15,000 nucleotides of DNA from Bacillus cereus. GTDB lineage: Bacteria; Bacillota; Bacilli; Bacillales; Bacillaceae_G. Each line of letters opens with the position of its first letter. Within the stretch, counting starts at the first letter, position 1. Location: the NCBI RefSeq assembly GCF_025917685.1, contig NZ_CP089518.1, forward strand, positions 12,501 to 27,500, read 5' to 3'. The translations under genes and the position numbers were made by a program. Below, piece after piece: positions 10,332 through 15,000 of this stretch. The notes below the pieces were generated by a model. That model was not told the DNA's origin. It ran no database searches and worked only from the letters and a program-made list of their open reading frames with translations.

Positions 10332-10967
10332 TTATTTCGACTCCTTCAAGAGAGTATTTTGAAGAGTGGATAAGATGACATTTAAATCATCAGGATTTCT
10401 TACAAAATCCATATCGTCTCCGTTAAACTTCAATACTGGAATATCTGGATGGTCCTTTTTGAAAGCATCCATTGCTGTTTCGTAATCTTTTGTAAGCTGT
10501 AGCAAATAATTTGGATCCATATTTTTTTCGAATTCTCTTCCGCGCATCGCAATTCTTTTTTGTAATGTTTCTAGGCTCGCTGTTAAATAAACGATGACAT
10601 TTGGTACAGGCATATCTTGAGTAAGGATACGATAAATTTGCATGTACTTGTCATATTGAGCATCTTTTAATGTACGGGATGCAAAAATTAAATTTTTGAA
10701 TATATGATAATCTGCTACTACAGGCTTCCTTTGATCCAAATACTTTATGTTAATATCCTCTAGTTGTTTGTATCTATTACAAAGAAAGAACATCTCTGTT
10801 TGAAAACTCCATTCGTCGATGTCTTCGTAGAATTTTCCTAAAAAAGGATTTTCATCAACAATCTCTTTTAGTAAGTGGAGTTGCATGTGAGTTGAAATTT
10901 CCTTCGCAAGTGAAGTTTTTCCAACACCAATTGGTCCTTCAACCGTGATAAATGGTACTCCGGTCAC
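10332..10967 (-). CDS. dgk: Deoxyguanosine kinase
   Basis: Phosphorylates deoxyguanosine to dGMP in salvage. From the GTG at 10965-10967 the product is 211 residues (B. subtilis Dgk is about 207). The P-loop GPIGVGKT is at residues 11-18. WSFQTEMFFLCNRYKQLED is the conserved substrate helix. The motif that is DRS in Dck is Asp86-Tyr-His (VVADYHIFKN) here, which I recall also for B. subtilis Dgk and which separates it from Dck. A lid Arg segment (RIAMRGREFEK) follows. The start is fixed by a strong minus-strand AAAGGAGG. A TTG at 10985 lies upstream of and partly within that site and is rejected. It is first gene of the dgk-dck operon. Both kinases let the cell recycle DNA-derived nucleosides. 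Confidence 0.93.
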   Translation of the reverse strand: MTGVPFITVEGPIGVGKTSLAKEISTHMQLHLLKEIVDENPFLGKFYEDIDEWSFQTEMFFLCNRYKQLEDINIKYLDQRKPVVADYHIFKNLIFASRTLKDAQYDKYMQIYRILTQDMPVPNVIVYLTASLETLQKRIAMRGREFEKNMDPNYLLQLTKDYETAMDAFKKDHPDIPVLKFNGDDMDFVRNPDDLNVILSTLQNTLLKESK

Positions 10968-10974
10968 GCTGTTT

Positions 10975-10982
10975 CCTCCTTT
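10975..10982 (-). promoter_or_regulatory. dgk ribosome binding site that fixes a GTG start
   Basis: Minus-strand AAAGGAGG lies 7 nt before GTG (10967-10965), ideal spacing. It overlaps the codons that a TTG start at 10985 would need, so that longer reading is unlikely. Confidence 0.8.
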
Positions 10983-11026
10983 CAATCAGTGATTTACCGT
11001 GACTACTAAAAACACAAAACAGAATT

Positions 11027-11035
11027 ATTGTAGCA
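11027..11035 (-). promoter_or_regulatory. Predicted dgk-dck promoter, extended -10
   Basis: Minus-strand TG, one base, then TACAAT (11032-11027, 5/6) forms an extended -10. The expected start is near 11020, about 53 nt before the dgk GTG. No good -35 lies 16-18 bp upstream. Confidence 0.45.
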
Positions 11036-11092
11036 CAAGAGGGAAGCGAGCGGGTTAATTTGATATAAAAAGTTAGAAAATAGATATATGTA

Positions 11093-11632
11093 TTAATTAA
11101 TTTTTATTTGAGATGATGGTACTATATTTGCTTTTAATGTGGCTTCCATTATTTTTAAAGCATGCAGGTTATCCTGATCATGATTAGAGGCAATACAGTC
11201 CTGTGGTACATACAGTGTATAATTTCTCATATGAGCATCGTTAGCTGTAAAGAGGATACATATATTCCCGGCGACGCCTGTTAATATTAGATTTTCTATT
11301 TTTAAATAGCCTAATAAAGAATTTAAAGGTGTTTCATAAAAAGCAGAGTAATGTGGTTTAATAAAAATGTAATCATCAGAATTTGGAGCAATCTTATGAA
11401 TGATATTTTCACTATACTCATTTGTACAATGAGTAATTAGTTGGTCAATATCAGATCTCCAAAGTTGATAATGGTCATTAATATAAATTATGGGGTAGCC
11501 AAAGGATTTCATTGTTTTTTTTAATTGTAAAATAGGATTTGTTATAATTTCGCATTTTTTGGCCAGGATGGGTCCGTGTGAAAATTGAAAGTCATTAATC
11601 ATATCGATAATGAGTAAGGCAGTATTCTTCAT
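11093..11632 (-). CDS. yaaI: Isochorismatase-family cysteine hydrolase (YaaI-like)
   Basis: A 179-residue member of the isochorismatase/nicotinamidase superfamily. The Asp-Lys-Cys triad is complete: Asp10 (LLIIDMINDF), Lys92 (FIKPHYSAF) and Cys125 in TGVAGNICILFTANDA, preceded by the cis-peptide Val-Ala. Length, strand and position next to tadA match B. subtilis YaaI. The true substrate is unknown; the fold covers nicotinamidases, isochorismatases and N-carbamoyl hydrolases. No adjacent siderophore or NAD genes point to one. The ATG at 11630-11632 has GAGGGG upstream. A possible promoter is TTTACT-N17-TACAAA on the minus strand (11698-11670). It is transcribed away from tadA. No strong terminator separates it from the dgk upstream region. 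Confidence 0.85.
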   Translation of the reverse strand: MKNTALLIIDMINDFQFSHGPILAKKCEIITNPILQLKKTMKSFGYPIIYINDHYQLWRSDIDQLITHCTNEYSENIIHKIAPNSDDYIFIKPHYSAFYETPLNSLLGYLKIENLILTGVAGNICILFTANDAHMRNYTLYVPQDCIASNHDQDNLHALKIMEATLKANIVPSSQIKIN

Positions 11633-11727
11633 ATGTAATCCCCTCTCTTTTTTCTTAGGGTGGATTGAATTTGTAAAAGTTATCCCATGTGTAGTAAATG
11701 GAAATAAGTGTACTTTATTTGTAATGA

Positions 11728-12240
<513 letters not shown>

Positions 12241-12245
12241 CGTAT

Positions 12246-12274
12246 TTGCATTTTGTAAAAAAACAAGTTATACT
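12246..12274 (+). promoter_or_regulatory. Predicted promoter of the SRP RNA gene
   Basis: TATACT (12269-12274, 5/6) lies 17 bp after TTGCAT (12246-12251). A second -10-like GATAAT overlaps at 12275-12280. The start would be near 12281-12287, about 30 nt before the mature RNA, which agrees with a processed precursor. Confidence 0.5.
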
Positions 12275-12312
12275 GATAATGCCTTTAATGAAGGCAACCG
12301 AATATTGGTTTT

Positions 12313-12586
12313 AACTTTGCCGTGCTAAGCGGGGAGGTAGCGGTGCCCTATACTCGCAATCCGCTCTAGCGAGGCCGAATCCCTTCTCGAGGTTATGTTG
12401 CTGTAAGGTCTGTCTTAAGTAAGTGGTGTTGACGTTTGGGTCCTGCGCAACGGGACCCCGTGAACCTTGTCAGGTCCGGAAGGAAGCAGCAATAAGCGGG
12501 TCTTCTCGTGTGCCGCAGGAGTGCCTGAACCGAGCTAACTGCTTAAGTAACGCTTATGGTACGTAATCGACAGAAGGTGCACGGCA
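12313..12586 (+). ncRNA. ffs: Signal recognition particle RNA, long Bacillus type with Alu domain
   Basis: The RNA scaffold of the signal recognition particle, which delivers nascent membrane and secreted proteins to the translocon (scr in B. subtilis). The terminal helix is TTTGCCGTGC (about 12317-12325) with GCACGGCA (12579-12586). The Alu-domain strand GGGGAGGTAGCGGTGCCC follows the 5' end. The universal S-domain core is TCAGGTCCGGAAGGAAGCAG (12470-12489), containing the Ffh-binding GGAA loop region. At about 274 nt it equals the 271-nt B. subtilis form. Flanking TAAC/GTTA can extend the terminal helix, consistent with RNase III trimming of a precursor. End positions are by analogy, within a few bases. 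Confidence 0.96.
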
Positions 12587-12602
12587 GTTATATATGTATA
12601 CA

Positions 12603-12633
12603 AAACTCACCTTAATACTAAGGTGGGTTTTTT
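12603..12633 (+). terminator. Rho-independent terminator of the SRP RNA gene
   Basis: AAACTCACCTTA and TAAGGTGGGTTT form a 12-bp stem with one wobble pair around loop ATAC, followed by a run of T. It lies 17 bp after the mature 3' end. Confidence 0.92.
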
Positions 12634-12649
12634 GTATAGAAAATAACTT

Positions 12650-12679
12650 TTGGAATCTATAAACAGAATGGGTTATAAT
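12650..12679 (+). promoter_or_regulatory. Predicted dnaX operon promoter
   Basis: A perfect -10 TATAAT (12674-12679) lies 18 bp after TTGGAA (12650-12655, 4/6). The expected start near 12686 leaves a 31-nt leader containing the ribosome site GAGGGAGG. Confidence 0.65.
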
Positions 12680-12716
12680 AAATGAGATAATAACCTTTGA
12701 GGGAGGCCGTATTTTC

Positions 12717-14405
12717 GTGTCATACCAAGCGTTATACCGAACATGGAGACCGCAAAAGTTTGGAGATGTAGTCGGTCAAAAGCACGTGACAAAAACGTTG
12801 CAAAATGCCCTTCTTCAAGAGAAAGTTTCACATGCTTATGTATTTTCTGGTCCAAGGGGAACAGGGAAAACGACAATTGCAAAAGTATTTGCAAAAGCAA
12901 TTAACTGTGAACATGCTCCGGTAGCTGAACCTTGTAATGAATGTCCTTCTTGTTTAGGAATTACACAAGGATCTATTTCAGATGTATTAGAAATTGATGC
13001 GGCTTCAAATAACGGTGTAGATGAAATTCGAGATATAAGAGATAAAGTAAAATATGCTCCAAGTGCTGTGAAATATAAAGTATACATTATTGATGAAGTC
13101 CACATGCTTTCTATGGGTGCCTTTAACGCACTTTTAAAAACGTTAGAGGAGCCGCCAGGACATGTTATCTTTATTTTGGCGACAACAGAGCCACATAAGA
13201 TTCCACCGACAATCATTTCACGTTGTCAACGCTTTGAATTTCGAAAAATATCAGTAAATGATATCGTAGAGAGATTATCTACGGTTGTGACGAATGAAGG
13301 TACACAAGTAGAAGATGAAGCGTTACAAATCGTCGCACGTGCCGCTGAAGGTGGTATGCGTGATGCATTAAGTCTGATTGATCAAGCGATTTCTTATAGT
13401 GATGAGACTGTGACGAGTGAAGATGTTTTAGCTGTAACGGGTTCTGTTTCTCAACAATACTTAGGTAACTTAGTAGAATGTATACGTGAAAATGATGTAT
13501 CAAGAGCGTTACGTATTATAGATGAAATGATGAGTAAGGGGAAAGATCCAGTTCGCTTTATGGAGGATTTCATTTACTACTATCGTGATATGCTTTTATA
13601 TCAAACTTCACCACAATTAGAACATATGTTGGAAAGGGTAATTGTAGATGATCAATTCCGTACATTAAGTGAAGAAATGCAACCGGAAGTAATCTATGAA
13701 ATTATTCATACCCTTAGTAAGGGACAACAGGAGATGAAGTGGACAAACCATCCACGAATTTTCTTAGAAGTTGTTATGGTGCAATTGTGTCAGCAATTTA
13801 TGATGCAGGCAAATGGTACAGATCGTTTGCAAGCAATTATGAACAGGATGCAGCAATTGGAGAAAGAGTTAGAGCAAGTTAAAAAGAATGGTGTGCCAGC
13901 TGGTGTACAGCAGGAAGTAAGAGAGACGCGTGCGACACCAAAACCGGTACGAACAGGAAGTATGAAAATTCCTGTCGGACGCGTGAATGAAGTGTTAAAG
14001 CAAGCGAAGCGTCAAGATCTAGAACAGTTAAAAGCTGTATGGGGCGAGTTGTTAGGAAGACTCAAGTCATATAACAAAGTAGCATTTGCTGTTTTATTAG
14101 AAAATAGTGAGCCAGTAGCAGCTTCAGATGATACCTATGTGTTAGCATTTCAATATGAAATCCATTGTAAAATGGCAAGTGAAAATCGAGAAGCGATGGA
14201 TACATTGGAACAGACTCTTTTTGAATTGCTAAGTAAAAGGTTAAACATGATTGCTATCCCAAAAAGTGAATGGGGTAAAATTCGCGAAGACTTTTTACAA
14301 CGCGAAGGCGGGGATTCTGAAGAAAGCCCAGAACAAAAAGAAGACCCTCTTATAGAAGAAGCTGTAAAATTAGTAGGGCAAGAACTTATCGAAATAAAAG
14401 AGTAA
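12717..14405 (+). CDS. dnaX: DNA polymerase III subunits gamma and tau
   Basis: The clamp-loader ATPase that loads the sliding clamp and, as tau, links the polymerase and helicase at the fork. The product is 562 residues, close to the B. subtilis length (563 as I recall). The GTG start at 12717 has GGGAGG 10 nt upstream, and MSYQALYRTWRPQKFGDVVG fits the family N-terminus. The AAA+ core has Walker A GPRGTGKT (45-52), a zinc module with Cys64, Cys73, Cys76 and Cys79, Walker B VYIIDEVH (122-129) and an SRC arginine finger in ISRCQRF. A domain III oligomerisation region and a charged tau tail follow. I see no slippery heptamer for frameshifting. It is first gene of dnaX-yaaK-recR, 19 nt before yaaK. 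Confidence 0.97.
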   Translation: MSYQALYRTWRPQKFGDVVGQKHVTKTLQNALLQEKVSHAYVFSGPRGTGKTTIAKVFAKAINCEHAPVAEPCNECPSCLGITQGSISDVLEIDAASNNGVDEIRDIRDKVKYAPSAVKYKVYIIDEVHMLSMGAFNALLKTLEEPPGHVIFILATTEPHKIPPTIISRCQRFEFRKISVNDIVERLSTVVTNEGTQVEDEALQIVARAAEGGMRDALSLIDQAISYSDETVTSEDVLAVTGSVSQQYLGNLVECIRENDVSRALRIIDEMMSKGKDPVRFMEDFIYYYRDMLLYQTSPQLEHMLERVIVDDQFRTLSEEMQPEVIYEIIHTLSKGQQEMKWTNHPRIFLEVVMVQLCQQFMMQANGTDRLQAIMNRMQQLEKELEQVKKNGVPAGVQQEVRETRATPKPVRTGSMKIPVGRVNEVLKQAKRQDLEQLKAVWGELLGRLKSYNKVAFAVLLENSEPVAASDDTYVLAFQYEIHCKMASENREAMDTLEQTLFELLSKRLNMIAIPKSEWGKIREDFLQREGGDSEESPEQKEDPLIEEAVKLVGQELIEIKE

Positions 14406-14424
14406 TAATTAGGAGGAATTAATT

Positions 14425-14754
14425 ATGATGCGTGGCGGAATGGGAAATATGAATAACATGATGAAACAAATGCAAAAGATGCAAAAGGACATGGCAAAGG
14501 CGCAAGAAGAGCTTGGTGAAAAAACAGTTGAAGGTACAGCTGGTGGCGGAATGATTACTGTTATTGCAAATGGTCATAAGCAAGTTCTTGAAGTGAAAAT
14601 TAAAGAAGAAGTTGTAGATCCAGAAGATATCGAAATGTTACAAGACTTAGTATTAGCTGCAACGAACGATGCGCTTAAAAAAGCTGACGAACTTTCAAAT
14701 TCTACAATGGGTAAATTTACAAAAGGCTTAAACTTACCAGGTGGAATGTTCTAG
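14425..14754 (+). CDS. yaaK: YbaB/EbfC family nucleoid-associated protein
   Basis: A small DNA-binding protein of the YbaB/EbfC family, which forms tweezer-shaped dimers on DNA and is almost always found between dnaX and recR. The product is 109 residues, the full family length. The Met-rich helix [20 protein letters not shown] is followed by the conserved core [16 protein letters not shown], then [19 protein letters not shown] and a [11 protein letters not shown] tail. Either of two adjacent ATGs could start it (14425 or 14428). I chose 14425 because AGGAGG lies 8 nt upstream. It is in an operon with dnaX and recR; the stop codon overlaps the recR ribosome site region. Its exact role in repair or nucleoid structure is not settled. 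Confidence 0.95.
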   Translation: MMRGGMGNMNNMMKQMQKMQKDMAKAQEELGEKTVEGTAGGGMITVIANGHKQVLEVKIKEEVVDPEDIEMLQDLVLAATNDALKKADELSNSTMGKFTKGLNLPGGMF

Positions 14755-14768
14755 GAGGATATTGATAT

Positions 14769-15000
14769 ATGCATTATCCAGAACCGATATCAAAATTAAT
14801 TGATAGTTTTATGAAATTGCCAGGAATCGGACCGAAAACAGCGGTTCGACTGGCGTTCTTCGTGTTAGATATGAAAGAAGATGATGTGTTAGGTTTTGCG
14901 AAAGCACTTGTGAATGCGAAGCGAGATTTAGCGTATTGTTCTGTATGTGGGCATATCACTGACCGTGATCCTTGTTATATTTGTGACGATTCGCATAGAG
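14769..15000 (+). CDS. recR: Recombination protein RecR (5' part, runs off the window)
   Basis: RecR loads RecA on gapped DNA in the RecFOR repair pathway. The first 77 codons are present and the rest lies beyond the window; a full protein is about 198 residues. The N-terminal helix-hairpin-helix [16 protein letters not shown] (residues 16-31) is followed by a Cys4 zinc finger with Cys57, Cys60, Cys69 and Cys72. The Toprim domain would follow outside. The ATG at 14769 has AGGAGG eight nt upstream, overlapping the end of yaaK, so the two are likely translationally coupled. The gene is cut by the window edge and shows no sign of damage. Confidence 0.95.
   Translation, partial: MHYPEPISKLIDSFMKLPGIGPKTAVRLAFFVLDMKEDDVLGFAKALVNAKRDLAYCSVCGHITDRDPCYICDDSHR

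Noticed and set aside
12717..14405. Programmed -1 frameshift in dnaX giving a separate gamma subunit, as in E. coli
   Set aside because: No A-AAA-AAG heptamer was found. The nearest runs (GTT AAA AAG near 13880 and CCA AAA AGT near 14260) do not fit a slippery site, and I see no following stem.

Overview
The window looks like the origin-proximal chromosome of a low-GC Firmicute, most likely a member of the Bacillus cereus group. The basis is AT-rich codon use, strong purine-rich ribosome binding sites, several GTG starts, and gene order. That order (rRNA operon, yaaC, guaB, dacA, pdxS-pdxT, serS, tRNA-Ser, dck/dgk, yaaI, tadA, SRP RNA, dnaX-yaaK-recR) matches the B. subtilis region just downstream of dnaA/gyrA/rrnO. 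The species call comes from recalled protein sequences and synteny; no search was run.

Layout: 1-1522 is the 3' part of an rRNA operon (partial 23S, then 5S), closed by a terminator that also serves the convergent yaaC. yaaC (minus) and guaB (plus) diverge from a shared promoter region near 2580-2645. guaB and dacA are single-gene units, each with its own terminator. pdxS-pdxT form a two-gene PLP synthase operon. A 326-bp non-coding stretch (7219-7544) holds a serine T-box leader that controls serS. A tRNA-Ser(UGA) unit follows with its own promoter and terminator. Next is a 130-codon gene of unknown function (Cys cluster plus helix-turn-helix) which, as I recall, has no counterpart at this spot in B. 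subtilis. It converges on the minus-strand dgk-dck pair. A minus-strand isochorismatase-family gene (yaaI) diverges from tadA. The long SRP RNA gene and the dnaX-yaaK-recR operon complete the window, and recR runs off the end.

Most genes serve core information processing: ribosome RNA, GTP synthesis (guaB), deoxynucleoside salvage (dck, dgk), tRNA charging and editing (serS, tRNA-Ser, tadA), protein export (SRP RNA), and replication/repair (dnaX, yaaK, recR). dacA (cell wall) and pdxST (vitamin B6) are housekeeping too. I see no CRISPR array, insertion sequence, phage gene cluster or obvious new multi-gene system. The least explained items are the Cys/HTH protein beside tRNA-Ser, the mismatch between the local tRNA-Ser and the serS T-box, the overlapping yaaC/guaB promoters, and a run of all-G Shine-Dalgarno sites at guaB, dacA and pdxS.
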